DNA of 64,000 nucleotides from Rhodospirillum centenum SW (lineage in GTDB: Bacteria > Pseudomonadota > Alphaproteobacteria > Azospirillales > Azospirillaceae): contig NC_011420.2 of assembly GCF_000016185.1 (NCBI RefSeq), positions 2,705,001 to 2,769,000 of the forward strand, given 5' to 3'. Numbering within the stretch: position 1 is the stretch's first letter; each line of letters opens with the position of its first letter. A program made the translations under genes and the position numbers. Under the pieces are notes generated by a model that was given only the letters and a program-made list of their open reading frames with translations, searched no databases and was not told the DNA's origin. Positions 51,861-61,007 of the stretch are shown here, piece after piece.

Positions 51861-52502
51861 CCGGCGGTCGGCCGCGGAATTGTGCGAATAGGTGGTCCAG
51901 GTCGGCTCGTAACTCTCATCGGCCTGATTGCCCCAGACGCTCCAGTTCGGGCGGGTGCCCCGCGCGAACAGTTCGAGGTAGGGGCCAGGACTGCACGATT
52001 CGATGAGGCCGTACTGTTCGTCGGGCTTGCGGGAATGCTCGCGCTTGCGCGTCCCGATGTAGTTGACCTGGGTCCGGCCGGCATCAAGGGTGCGGGCATT
52101 CCGGCCCCGGACCCCGAACAGGATGAGTTCGGTCACGTTCCTGAAATAGAAACCGACGCCACGGCCGTCCGACCCCCCGTCCTTCCGGATCTTGTGCCAG
52201 ACGATGTTGGATTTGTACTCGAACCCCCAGGCGCGGAGGACCTGGATGCCCTCGGGCAGGAGCGCGTTCGGCACCCAGAGATAGAGATGAGCCGTGGGGG
52301 CGACGATCCGCTGCACGGGCAGGGCGCAGATCCCGTCCAGTGTCATGGTGCCGTACCGGGACAGCCGTCGATGCTCCGGCGCCATTTTCCCGGTCCGGTT
52401 CGTGAAGCGCCACGGCGGGTCCGCGAGCACGGTGCTGAACGTCCGCCCCGCGGCGAACGCCAGCAGGTCCCTGCCCGGATCAATGGCCGCTTCACCCGTC
52501 AT
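51843..52502 (-). CDS. MT-A70 family DNA adenine methyltransferase
   Basis: A 219-residue methylase with the MT-A70 catalytic motif DPPW at residues 28-31 (STVLADPPWRFTNRTGKM). LYLWVPNALLPEGIQVLRAWGFEYKSNIVWHK and ELFARGTRPNWSVWGNQ follow, the latter the SAM-site end of a circularly permuted Rossmann fold. Family members make N6-methyladenine. Next to a BglII-like nuclease it should be the protective partner. The start at ATG 52502 lies about 200 bases from tmk, with a symmetric operator-like region upstream. A GTG at 52547 would add 15 residues. Confidence 0.88.
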   Translation of the reverse strand: MTGEAAIDPGRDLLAFAAGRTFSTVLADPPWRFTNRTGKMAPEHRRLSRYGTMTLDGICALPVQRIVAPTAHLYLWVPNALLPEGIQVLRAWGFEYKSNIVWHKIRKDGGSDGRGVGFYFRNVTELILFGVRGRNARTLDAGRTQVNYIGTRKREHSRKPDEQYGLIESCSPGPYLELFARGTRPNWSVWGNQADESYEPTWTTYSHNSAADRRLAAAE

Positions 52503-52552
52503 AAAAACCGCCTCCTGACTTCCCGCCCCAGATGATGGAGGCGACACGCGCG

Positions 52553-52625
52553 GATGACACTACATGCGGATGGCGACCGCAAGCGCGCCGAAGTCATGCC
52601 CGCATGTCATGTCACAGATCATGAC
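52553..52625. promoter_or_regulatory. nested inverted repeats upstream of methylase gene
   Basis: GATGACACTACATGCGG (52553-52569) is largely complementary to CCCGCATGTCATGTCAC (52599-52615). A second, overlapping dyad pairs GTCATG (52593-52598) with CATGAC (52620-52625). The arrangement looks like operator sites for a regulator, placed 50-120 bases upstream of the methylase start. No C-protein gene is present in the window. Confidence 0.45.
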
Positions 52626-52715
52626 GCCCCGGCCGGGCCGGTGAACCACCCGGAATAGTAAGGCCGGAACGGAACATTGCAAGAACATTCTGGCCGGTAA
52701 CGATCGCGTCTGCCG

Positions 52716-53378
52716 CTACGGCAGCAGGGCCGCGACGACCTCGGCGGCGAGGTCGGCGGGGGGGCGCAGGGTACCGTCGCGGACGGGGTGCAGCACGATC
52801 CAGCGCCCCAGCACGCCGCGCGCCGCCAGATCGTGGTAGGTGGCCAGCACCCGCGCCTGGAGCGCGCGGTTCGCCTCCAGCGCGTCGAACGCCTTGTCCG
52901 TGTAGTCGCGCCCGCCCTTGCGGCGGATCAGGTCGGCCGCCGCCGTCTCCGGCGTTGCCACCAGCACCGTGGCGTCCGGCACGGGCAGGCCGTAGAGCCC
53001 CGTCTCCAGCGACAGGATCCAGGCCTCCAGCCCCGGCCCCTCCGCCGCGGGGGCGCGGGCGCGCTGGTAGGCGATGTTGGAGGCGATCCAGCGGTCGATC
53101 AGCACGACGTCGTGGCCCGCGCGCAGCCCGGCCAGCAGGCCGCGGCTTTCGAAACGGTCCAGCGCGTACCAGGCGGCGGCCTCGCGCGGGTCGATCCGGG
53201 CCAGCTCCTCCGGCCCCAGATTCAGCAGATCCTGCACCCCGCGCGCGGCACGGGTGCGGCCGTACTGCGGGAAGGAGGTGGCCGAACAGGTCAGGCCGCG
53301 CTCGGCCAGCAGCGTGGCGACGGCGTCGGTCAGCGTCCGCTTGCCGGCACCGTCGATGCCTTCAATGGCGATCAACAT
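52716..53378 (-). CDS. tmk: dTMP kinase (thymidylate kinase), actinobacterial-like type
   Basis: A 220-residue P-loop kinase converting dTMP to dTDP. P-loop GIDGAGKRT lies at residues 7-15; LIDRWIASNIAYQRARAP is the DRY-like motif with thymidine contacts; a lid region RRKGGRDYTDKAFDALEANRAL follows. The MLIAIEGIDGAGKRTL start and the SNIAYQ segment are closer, by eye, to the mycobacterial type than to the E. coli/alphaproteobacterial Tmk. So this may be a second, acquired copy. The start codon lies in a 16-bp triplication. Confidence 0.85.
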   Translation of the reverse strand: MLIAIEGIDGAGKRTLTDAVATLLAERGLTCSATSFPQYGRTRAARGVQDLLNLGPEELARIDPREAAAWYALDRFESRGLLAGLRAGHDVVLIDRWIASNIAYQRARAPAAEGPGLEAWILSLETGLYGLPVPDATVLVATPETAAADLIRRKGGRDYTDKAFDALEANRALQARVLATYHDLAARGVLGRWIVLHPVRDGTLRPPADLAAEVVAALLP

Positions 53379-53416
53379 GGGGGGCGATCAGCATGGGGAA
53401 CGATCAGCATGGGAAA
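53369..53416. repeat. 16-bp triplication covering the tmk start codon
   Basis: Three units (53369-53384, 53385-53400, 53401-53416) beginning CGATCARCATGGG. On the minus strand each unit supplies an ATG-YTG-ATCG start-like sequence, in three different frames because the unit is 16 bases. Confidence 0.9.
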
Positions 53417-53514
53417 ACCGGCTTGAAAGGACGTCCGGTCCGGCAGGGTCCGGAAGCGGACGCCCAGGAATGGCGGCTCCGCCGCGGGATGGCAAGCCGG
53501 AAGGACGGTCCGTG

Positions 53515-54165
53515 TCAGCCGGGGCCGGTCGGGGCGGCCGTCTCCGGATCGCTGTCCGGTTCCAGGCCCAGCCCCTCGTAGAGGCGGGCGAGCGGCAGGT
53601 CCAGCCCCGCCGTCTCCAGCCGCAGCACCGCCCCCTCCCCCGCCAGCACGGCGGGCGCGGGCGGCCAGCCGCCATCGGGGGCGCGGCGGTGCAGTTCCGC
53701 CCGCACGGCCCGGCTGTCCAGGAACAGGATCTCCCGCACGGTCGGCAGGGCGGCGAACAGGTGCAGCTTGGCCCGCTGCTCCCGCTCCTGGCCGGGGGAG
53801 AGGATCTCCACGATCAGCACCGGCGCCTCGACCCAGGGCGGCGCGGTCGGTCCCGTCTCCTCGCAGGTGACCGCAAGGTCAGCGACACGGTAATTGTGCT
53901 CCGGGTCCAGCCGGGTACGGATGCCCGCCTCCGTCACCGGCTCGCAACGGGTGCCGTCGCGGGCATTGCGACGGTCCAGCGCCTGGCCCAGCGCACGGGC
54001 CAGCCTGGACTGTAGCCGGCCATGGACCTGATGCGGCGAGGCCTGGGAGACCGGCGCGCCGTCGATCAGCTCCCAGCGGCGGCCGGGGGCGAGCGGGGCC
54101 GCGAGGAATTCCGCCACCGTCATGCGGGGCGGGTCGTGCCGGGGGCTGCGGGCGGGCGCGGCCAT
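53515..54165 (-). CDS. Uma2 family (DUF820) nuclease-like protein
   Basis: A 216-residue member of Uma2, a PD-(D/E)XK-fold family. It starts with RMTVAEFLAAPLAPGRRWELIDGAPV, shows YRVADLAVTCEETG and VEAPVLIVEILSPGQEREQRAKLHLFAALPTVREILFLDSR. The Asp in VADLAV and the EIL...K pattern are the likely catalytic residues. The function of these often multi-copy proteins is unclear. A 15-bp triplication lies just upstream of the start. Confidence 0.85.
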   Translation of the reverse strand: MAAPARSPRHDPPRMTVAEFLAAPLAPGRRWELIDGAPVSQASPHQVHGRLQSRLARALGQALDRRNARDGTRCEPVTEAGIRTRLDPEHNYRVADLAVTCEETGPTAPPWVEAPVLIVEILSPGQEREQRAKLHLFAALPTVREILFLDSRAVRAELHRRAPDGGWPPAPAVLAGEGAVLRLETAGLDLPLARLYEGLGLEPDSDPETAAPTGPG

Positions 54166-54178
54166 GGGCGTCTCCGGG

Positions 54179-54223
54179 CAAGCGTCTCGGGGCCAAGCGT
54201 CACGGGGCCAAGCGTCACGGGGG
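54179..54223. repeat. 15-bp triplication upstream of Uma2 gene
   Basis: CAAGCGTCWCGGGGC is repeated at 54179-54193, 54194-54208 and 54209-54223, nearly exact, 14 bases before the Uma2 start codon (minus strand). Confidence 0.9.
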
Positions 54224-54279
54224 CAGGCATCTCCGCGGTCCGTGATCCTACCATGCGGCGGCCGGGGGACCCAAGAGCG

Positions 54280-55722
54280 TCAGACCTCGCCCACCGCCAC
54301 GTAGCTGCTGAGGCCGCGGATGTTCTCGTCCACCTCCAGCCGGTGGTTCAGCGGCGGGAAGGCGCGCTGGGTGCAGTCCAGCCGGGGGCAGAGGCGGCAG
54401 TTGACGCCGATCGGCGTCGCCGCCGCCTTGTTGTGCAGGTCCACCCCGTCGGCATAGACGAGCTGGCCGGCATGGGCGATGTCGGTGCCCAGCGCGATGG
54501 CGAACTGCCGGGCCGGGTTCTTCCAGCCGCCGCCGGCCTTCACCACGCGCCGCGAGACGGAGAAGTAGACGGTCCCGTCGGCGAGCTGCGCGAGCTGGGT
54601 CTGGATCGCGCCCGGCATGCGGAAGGCGTCATGCACGTTCCAGCGCGGGCAGGCGCTGCCGAAGCGGGCGAAGTGGAAGGCGGGCAGGGCGCTGAACCGC
54701 TTGGAGATGTTGCCGGCATTGTCGATGCGCAGGAAGAAGAAGGGCACGCCCTTCGCCCCCGGCCGTTGCAGGGTCGTCAGCCGGTGCGCCACCTGTTCGA
54801 AGCTGGCGACGAAGCGGTGCATCAGGATTTCCAGGTCGTAGCGCAGCGCCTTCGCCGCCTCCAGGAAGCGGCCGTAGGGCATCATCACCGCCGCGGCGAA
54901 ATAGCTGGCCAGCCCGATCAGGGCCAGCCGCTTCGCCTCCTCGCTGGCGAAGGCGCCCTGCTCCACGATGCCGTCCAGCACGTCGCGGTGGCGCAGCAGG
55001 GCGAGCTGGGCGGCAAGCTGGAAGGTGCGCCCGGTCGGCGGCAGCATCTCCGAAACCAGCACCCGCTTGGAGTGCCGGTCGTAGCGCCGGACGGTGCCGC
55101 CCATCACCTCCACCGGCATCAGCTTCACCCGGACGCCGTGCCGCTTCTGGAGATGCGTCGCCAGACTGCCGTAGAGGTCGCCCGCATCCAGGTCGCCGTC
55201 GATCCACAGGCTCTCGGCCATGATCTCCAGATCGGGGAAATGGTTGGCATTGGCCTGGAAGAACTCCCCCACCTCCTCCTGCGGGAAGGCCTGCACGCTC
55301 TGGGTCTGGAGCTTGTCGCCGTCGGCCATGCTCTCGGCCAGGACCGAGAGGTCCTGCCGCGCCTCGCGGTAGGCGCGGTAGAGCTGCACCACCGCCTGCC
55401 CCAGGGTGGGGGCGACGGCCGCCAGCTCCTTCATGTCCTGGTTCTTGATGTCGCTGGTCTCGAACAGCGGATCGGCGAACACCTCCTTCAGCCCGGCGAC
55501 GAGGCGGGTCTCGTCCGTCTCGGCGAAGGTGGAGAGGTCCACGTCGTAGATCTGGCCGATCTTCAGCAGCAGCGGCACGGTCAGGGGCCGCTGGTTCGAT
55601 TCGATCAGGTTCAGATAGCTGGGGCTGATCCCCAGCTCGTCCGCCATCTGGGCCTGGGTCAGCTTCAGGTCGCGGCGCAGCCGGCGGACCTTGTGGCCCA
55701 GCATCGCTTTCTTCTCGGTCAT
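54280..55722 (-). CDS. ScfR/RamB-type short-chain acyl-CoA regulator
   Basis: A 480-residue transcription factor. An HTH_3 domain (LGHKVRRLRRDLKLTQAQMADELGISPSYLNLIESNQRPL) precedes an ImmA/IrrE-like peptidase-fold region (FQLAAQLALLRHRDVLDGIVEQGAFASEEAKRLALIGLASYFAAAVMMPYG) and the DUF2083 cysteine-bearing C-terminus (GVNCRLCPRLDCTQRAFPP). RamB regulates glyoxylate-shunt genes in Corynebacterium and mycobacteria; the divergent aceA here fits the same role. Start ATG 55722 opens MTEKKAMLG with GGGAG upstream; the frame continues far upstream without conservation. Confidence 0.92.
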   Translation of the reverse strand: MTEKKAMLGHKVRRLRRDLKLTQAQMADELGISPSYLNLIESNQRPLTVPLLLKIGQIYDVDLSTFAETDETRLVAGLKEVFADPLFETSDIKNQDMKELAAVAPTLGQAVVQLYRAYREARQDLSVLAESMADGDKLQTQSVQAFPQEEVGEFFQANANHFPDLEIMAESLWIDGDLDAGDLYGSLATHLQKRHGVRVKLMPVEVMGGTVRRYDRHSKRVLVSEMLPPTGRTFQLAAQLALLRHRDVLDGIVEQGAFASEEAKRLALIGLASYFAAAVMMPYGRFLEAAKALRYDLEILMHRFVASFEQVAHRLTTLQRPGAKGVPFFFLRIDNAGNISKRFSALPAFHFARFGSACPRWNVHDAFRMPGAIQTQLAQLADGTVYFSVSRRVVKAGGGWKNPARQFAIALGTDIAHAGQLVYADGVDLHNKAAATPIGVNCRLCPRLDCTQRAFPPLNHRLEVDENIRGLSSYVAVGEV

Positions 55723-55773
55723 GGCTCCCTCCCGGGGTCCGCCGCGGCGCCGGAGCGCAGCGATTCCAGGGGC

Positions 55774-55803
55774 TTGACTATTTACAGAATTTACAACTTT
55801 ACA
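55774..55803. promoter_or_regulatory. three TTTACA repeats, candidate regulator operator
   Basis: TTTACA occurs at 55781-55786, 55790-55795 and 55798-55803 (offsets 9 and 8), directly after TTGACTA. The closest end is 52 bases from the regulator start codon. Direct rather than inverted repeats; binding by the adjacent regulator is inferred. Confidence 0.5.
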
Positions 55804-55865
55804 GCCCGGATGTCCACAAGCGTGACCGCAACACAATTTTACGCCCCGGCCGGTACCGGAAAGAA

Positions 55866-55895
55866 TTGAACGCTTCCCCGCCGCCAGCCTTATTA
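55866..55895 (+). promoter_or_regulatory. candidate aceA promoter
   Basis: TTGAAC (55866-55871) and TTATTA (55890-55895) with an 18-base spacer, 185 bases before the aceA start. It leaves a long leader that contains the triplication. Confidence 0.5.
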
Positions 55896-55980
55896 CCGGG
55901 TGTGCGCCGCACCAATGGACCGCCGCTTCCTTCCGGGCCTGGAGGGGAACCGGCGGAGCGGCCGCCGACGACAGACGTAG

Positions 55981-56028
55981 CGGACCACAGACCCCGCGGA
56001 CCACTGAACCCGCGGCCCACTGAACCCG
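55981..56028. repeat. 16-bp triplication in the aceA leader
   Basis: Units 55981-55996, 55997-56012 and 56013-56028 follow CGGMCCACWGAMCCCG. They lie between the proposed promoter and the ribosome site. Confidence 0.9.
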
Positions 56029-56080
56029 CAACGGCACGAACGCGACGACAGCAACCGGACGACGGACAAGGAGTGAGATG

Positions 56081-57373
56081 ATGTCACCGCTCGACCACGG
56101 CGCCCCCGCCAAGGCCGACCTTGAGGCGATCCACGCGAAGCGCTGGGACGGCATCAAGCGCGACTACACGATGGAGGACGTCCGTCGCCTGTCGGGCTCC
56201 GTCAAGATCGAGTACACCCTGGCCGAGATGGGTGCGCGCCGCCTGTGGGAGCTGCTGCACACCCGCCCCTATGTCCATACGCTGGGCGCCTTCACCGGCA
56301 ATCAGGCGGTGCAGCATGTGAAGGCCGGCCTGGAAGCCATCTACCTGTCCGGCTGGCAGGTCGCCGCCGACGCCAATCTGGCCGGCCAGATGTATCCCGA
56401 CCAGAGCCTCTATCCGGCCAACTCGGTCCCGGCGGTGGTCAAGCGCATCAACAACGCGCTGCAGCGTGCCGACCAGATCCAGACGGCCGAGGGCAAGGGC
56501 GACACCCACTGGTTCGCGCCGATCATCGCCGACGCCGAGGCCGGCTTCGGCGGCCCGCTGAACGCCTTCGAGCTGATGAAGGCGATGATCGAGGCGGGCG
56601 CCGCCGGCGTCCACTTCGAGGACCAGCTCGCGTCGGAAAAGAAGTGCGGCCATCTGGGCGGCAAGGTGCTGATCCCGATCCAGCAGTTCATCCGCACGCT
56701 GAACGCCGCCCGCCTGGGCGCGGATGTCTGCGGCACCAGCACGCTGGTGATCGCCCGCACCGACGCCGAGTCGGCGCAGCTCATCACCTCCGACGTGGAT
56801 GAGCGCGACCATCCCTTCATCGACCGCAACGACCGCACGCCGGAAGGCTTCTTCCGGATCAAGAAGGGCGTGGGCGTCGATTACTGCATCGCCCGCGCGC
56901 TGGAGTACGCGCCCTATTCCGACCTGATGTGGTGGGAGACGTCCAAGCCGAACCTGGACGACGCCCGCCGCTTCGCGGAGGCCGTCCACAAGAAGTTCCC
57001 CGGCAAGATGCTGGCCTACAACTGCTCGCCCTCCTTCAACTGGAAGGCCAACCTGGACGACGCGACCATCGCCAAGTACCAGGCTGAGCTGGGCGCCATG
57101 GGCTACAAGTACCAGTTCGTCACGCTGGCCGGCTTCCACTCGCTGAACCTCGCCACCTTCGAACTGGCGAAGGGCTACAAGGAGCGCGGCATGGCCGCCT
57201 ACTCCGAGATGCAGCAGCGCGAGTTCGCGGCCGTGGAGAAGGGCTTCACCGCCGTGAAGCACCAGCGCGAGGTCGGCACCGGCTACTTCGACCAGGTCAG
57301 CCTGGCGATCTCCGGCGGCCTGTCCTCCACCACCGCCATGAAGGACTCGACCGAGACCGACCAGTTCCACTGA
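56081..57373 (+). CDS. aceA: isocitrate lyase
   Basis: A 430-residue enzyme splitting isocitrate into glyoxylate and succinate, first step of the glyoxylate shunt used on acetate and fatty acids. The signature KKCGHLGGK is intact with catalytic C189; [33 protein letters not shown] and NCSPSFNWK complete the active site. Two ATG codons are adjacent (56078, 56081); the second has AAGGAG at 7 bases and is preferred. Divergent from its likely regulator and followed by a small gene and malate synthase. Confidence 0.97.
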   Translation: MSPLDHGAPAKADLEAIHAKRWDGIKRDYTMEDVRRLSGSVKIEYTLAEMGARRLWELLHTRPYVHTLGAFTGNQAVQHVKAGLEAIYLSGWQVAADANLAGQMYPDQSLYPANSVPAVVKRINNALQRADQIQTAEGKGDTHWFAPIIADAEAGFGGPLNAFELMKAMIEAGAAGVHFEDQLASEKKCGHLGGKVLIPIQQFIRTLNAARLGADVCGTSTLVIARTDAESAQLITSDVDERDHPFIDRNDRTPEGFFRIKKGVGVDYCIARALEYAPYSDLMWWETSKPNLDDARRFAEAVHKKFPGKMLAYNCSPSFNWKANLDDATIAKYQAELGAMGYKYQFVTLAGFHSLNLATFELAKGYKERGMAAYSEMQQREFAAVEKGFTAVKHQREVGTGYFDQVSLAISGGLSSTTAMKDSTETDQFH

Positions 57374-57428
57374 TCGCCTCCCTCCGGATGCCGCCGGCCG
57401 CGCTGAAGCGGACGGCGGTCCCGGAGCC

Positions 57429-57456
57429 GGCGGGGGTGCGCTGGACCGCCCCCGCC
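57429..57456 (+). terminator. GC hairpin after aceA
   Basis: GGCGGGGG (57429-57436) pairs with CCCCCGCC (57449-57456). No T-tract; it could attenuate transcription between aceA and aceB. Confidence 0.35.
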
Positions 57457-57650
57457 CCGTACCAAGGACCCCGCCACGGGGATTGCACCGGGACCGCCCC
57501 GTTCTGCTGAAGGGACGGACGCGGCGCCCGACCGGAAACCGGCGCACTGGATCGCCGTGGACCGGCAAGCCCCGTGCGGGTCGCTTCTCTTCCCTCCGAC
57601 CGGCCGGCGTCCGCAGCCGCGGGGGCCGGGAACCCAAGAAAGGTGGCGCG

Positions 57651-57836
57651 ATGGATCGCTACATTGCCGATGGTTCCAAAGGTAGGACTGAAACCGCCCG
57701 CCCGACGGCCCCGATGGACGGGCACCGGGCACGACCCGAACCCACGCCGTGGATGGCATTCTGCTCCGTCGGTGGCTTCGCCGCGGTGCTGACGCACTGG
57801 AAGGAGCCGGACCCCGCCCCGGCCGGCGGTCTCTAG
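57651..57836 (+). CDS. small hypothetical protein between aceA and aceB, 61 aa
   Basis: A 61-residue frame with AAAGG upstream of its ATG. The C-terminal half TPWMAFCSVGGFAAVLTHWKEPDPA looks like a short hydrophobic helix with flanking charged residues, unlike the Arg/Pro-rich shadows nearby. Function unknown. It lies in the aceA-aceB spacer on the same strand and may be co-expressed. Confidence 0.5.
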   Translation: MDRYIADGSKGRTETARPTAPMDGHRARPEPTPWMAFCSVGGFAAVLTHWKEPDPAPAGGL

Positions 57837-58191
57837 ACCCCGGCGCGGACCGCTCTCCCGGAGCCGCCCGTCCGGCGGCTGCCGGGAGGTCCATGCCCTC
57901 CGCCACCGGGCCGTCCGCCGGTTCCGGTCGGGCGGAGCGTTCGCCGTTCCCCGACCCGTCGCGCTTCCGCAGAACGAGCGCCTGCAGCACGACCGCCCGC
58001 AGCACGGCCGTCCCCTTCCCGCCTGCCGCCCCCGGCGGCCGGCGCATCCCGATCCGGGCTCGACAGCCAGGGCCGCAGCCGCCATATCGGCGGCAGCGCC
58101 GGCCGTCACCCGGCCCGATCCCGACCAGCCGCGGCACGACCGGACCGCGGACCGAACCAACCGGACAGAGACCACCAGGAGGATGTGAGCG
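57837..58191. other. aceB upstream spacer
   Basis: This 355-base gap carries no supported gene. It contains a 15-bp tandem pair (GCAGCACGACCGCCC at 57984-57998, a variant at 57999-58013) and a good ribosome site (AGGAGG, 58178-58183) before aceB. No clear promoter was seen. Confidence 0.5.
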
Positions 58192-59777
<1,586 letters not shown>

Positions 59778-59796
<19 letters not shown>

Positions 59797-59874
59797 GACG
59801 GCCGTCGCCGAAGGCGCGTGAGAAGATCGTCGCCGACGGCGCGTGAGACGGCTCCCGCCGACGGCGTATGAGCC
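59778..59874. repeat. 25-bp tandem repeat copying the aceB stop codon
   Basis: Units at 59778-59802, 59803-59827 and 59828-59852, and a partial fourth to about 59874. Each contains CGCCGAMGGCGCGTGAGA, that is the codons for AEGA and the TGA stop. The first unit is the end of aceB itself. Confidence 0.92.
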
Positions 59875-59883
59875 TGCACGGAC

Positions 59884-59914
59884 CCGCCCGTCCCGGACCC
59901 TCCGGGGCGGGCGG
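59884..59914. terminator. terminator between aceB and Mn-catalase
   Basis: CCGCCCGTCCCGGA (59884-59897) pairs with TCCGGGGCGGGCGG (59901-59914), one wobble, loop CCC. Placed between convergent genes; suited to both strands. Confidence 0.6.
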
Positions 59915-59942
59915 TGCCGTATCCAGGGAAGGCCGCGGGCCG

Positions 59943-60815
59943 TCAGGTGCCGGAGGGCACCGGCTTCGCCGGGGTGCCGTGCAGGCGGGGATCGACCTGA
60001 CCCAGCACCGGCGCCTCCCCCATCGGCCTGGGATCGGCGACATATTCCAGATCGCCGCGCCCGTCCGGCGCGCGGCCCCGGGCCCAGCGCCCCTGGGCGC
60101 TTTCCGTCCCCTCCGAGAAGTTCATGAACTGGTAGGCGACCTGCCCCAGCTCGCGCTCCTGCGGGAAGCTGGAGGGGCAGGGCGTCGATTCCAGCCCGTC
60201 GGCCTCCAGCTCCTGGATGGCGGCCAGCCACTGGTTCTGGTGCATGGTGTCGCGGGCGATCAGGAAGGACAGCAGGTCCCGCACGCCGTGATCCTCCGTC
60301 AACGCGTAGAGGCGGGTCGCCTGCAGGCGGCCCTGGCTCTCGGCCGTGACGTTGAAGCGGAAGTCGGCCAGCAGGTTGCCGCTGGAGACGATGTAGCGCG
60401 ACGACCAGGGATTGCCGTTGCTGTCCGACGGAGCCGCCCCGCCGCCGCTGACGATGGCGTGCTGCGGGTTCATGCCGGCCAGGATGACGTCCTCGACCCG
60501 ACTGCCGCCCAGCACGGCCCCGACGATGGAGTCCTTGGCGGCATCCTCCTGCGCCTCCACGGGCGAGCTTTCCAGCAGCCGTGCGACCATCGTCGCCAGC
60601 ATCTCGACATGGCCGATCTCCTCGGTGCCGATGTCCAGGATCATGTCGCGGTACTTGGCGGGGCCGCGGCAGTTCCAGCCCTGGAACAGGTAGCCGAGCA
60701 TGACCGACATCTCGCCCCACTGGCCGCCGATCAGCTCCTGGAGCTTGCGGGCATAGAGCGGGTCGGGCTTCGACGGCCGGGCGTGGTACTGAAGCCGGTT
60801 CTGGCGGATGAACAT
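59943..60815 (-). CDS. manganese catalase
   Basis: A 290-residue dimanganese catalase, breaking hydrogen peroxide to water and oxygen. The metal ligands match the Lactobacillus enzyme in spacing: E35 (GGQWGEMSVMLGYLFQ), E66 and H69 (TEEIGHVEML), E160 (NVTAESQGRLQ) and H193 (ARDTMHQNQWLAAI), the last two 33 residues apart as in the model (E148/H181, as I recall). Start ATG 60815 opens MFIRQNRLQYHARPSKPDP. Peroxide defence next to the glyoxylate shunt may be incidental. Confidence 0.93.
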   Translation of the reverse strand: MFIRQNRLQYHARPSKPDPLYARKLQELIGGQWGEMSVMLGYLFQGWNCRGPAKYRDMILDIGTEEIGHVEMLATMVARLLESSPVEAQEDAAKDSIVGAVLGGSRVEDVILAGMNPQHAIVSGGGAAPSDSNGNPWSSRYIVSSGNLLADFRFNVTAESQGRLQATRLYALTEDHGVRDLLSFLIARDTMHQNQWLAAIQELEADGLESTPCPSSFPQERELGQVAYQFMNFSEGTESAQGRWARGRAPDGRGDLEYVADPRPMGEAPVLGQVDPRLHGTPAKPVPSGT

Positions 60816-60984
60816 CGGGGCGGGCCTCCGTGCAGGGCGGCCGGCGGGATGCCGGGCGCGATCACCGATGCCGCACGCCCCGCATCGGCGGGCGCCCGGC
60901 ATCGGCGGAGGCAACAGCGCCCGGCCCGGCCGGTCACCCGGCGGGTCGCCGCTTTCCGGTGTTTCCCCCTGCAAAGACGGGGGG

Positions 60985-61005
60985 CCCCCCGCCCGAAGGC
61001 GGGGC
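60985..61005 (-). terminator. UUCG-capped terminator after PyrE-like gene
   Basis: On the minus strand CCCCGCC-TTCG-GGCGGGG (61004-60987) sits immediately past the stop, followed by a C/G run and then CTTTGC. Confidence 0.5.
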
Positions 61006-61007
61006 GG

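Larger units (their letters stand above)
55723..56080. promoter_or_regulatory. regulator/aceA intergenic control region
   Basis: A 358-base divergent region with a distinct AT-rich core (55774-55870) in otherwise 70% GC surroundings. It contains three TTTACA direct repeats, a candidate aceA promoter and a 16-bp triplication in the aceA leader. This is where acetate-responsive control is expected. Confidence 0.7.

Noticed and set aside
53369-56028. CRISPR array
   Set aside because: Repeats are directly adjacent 15-16-bp units, two to three copies, without spacers and of different sequence at each locus.
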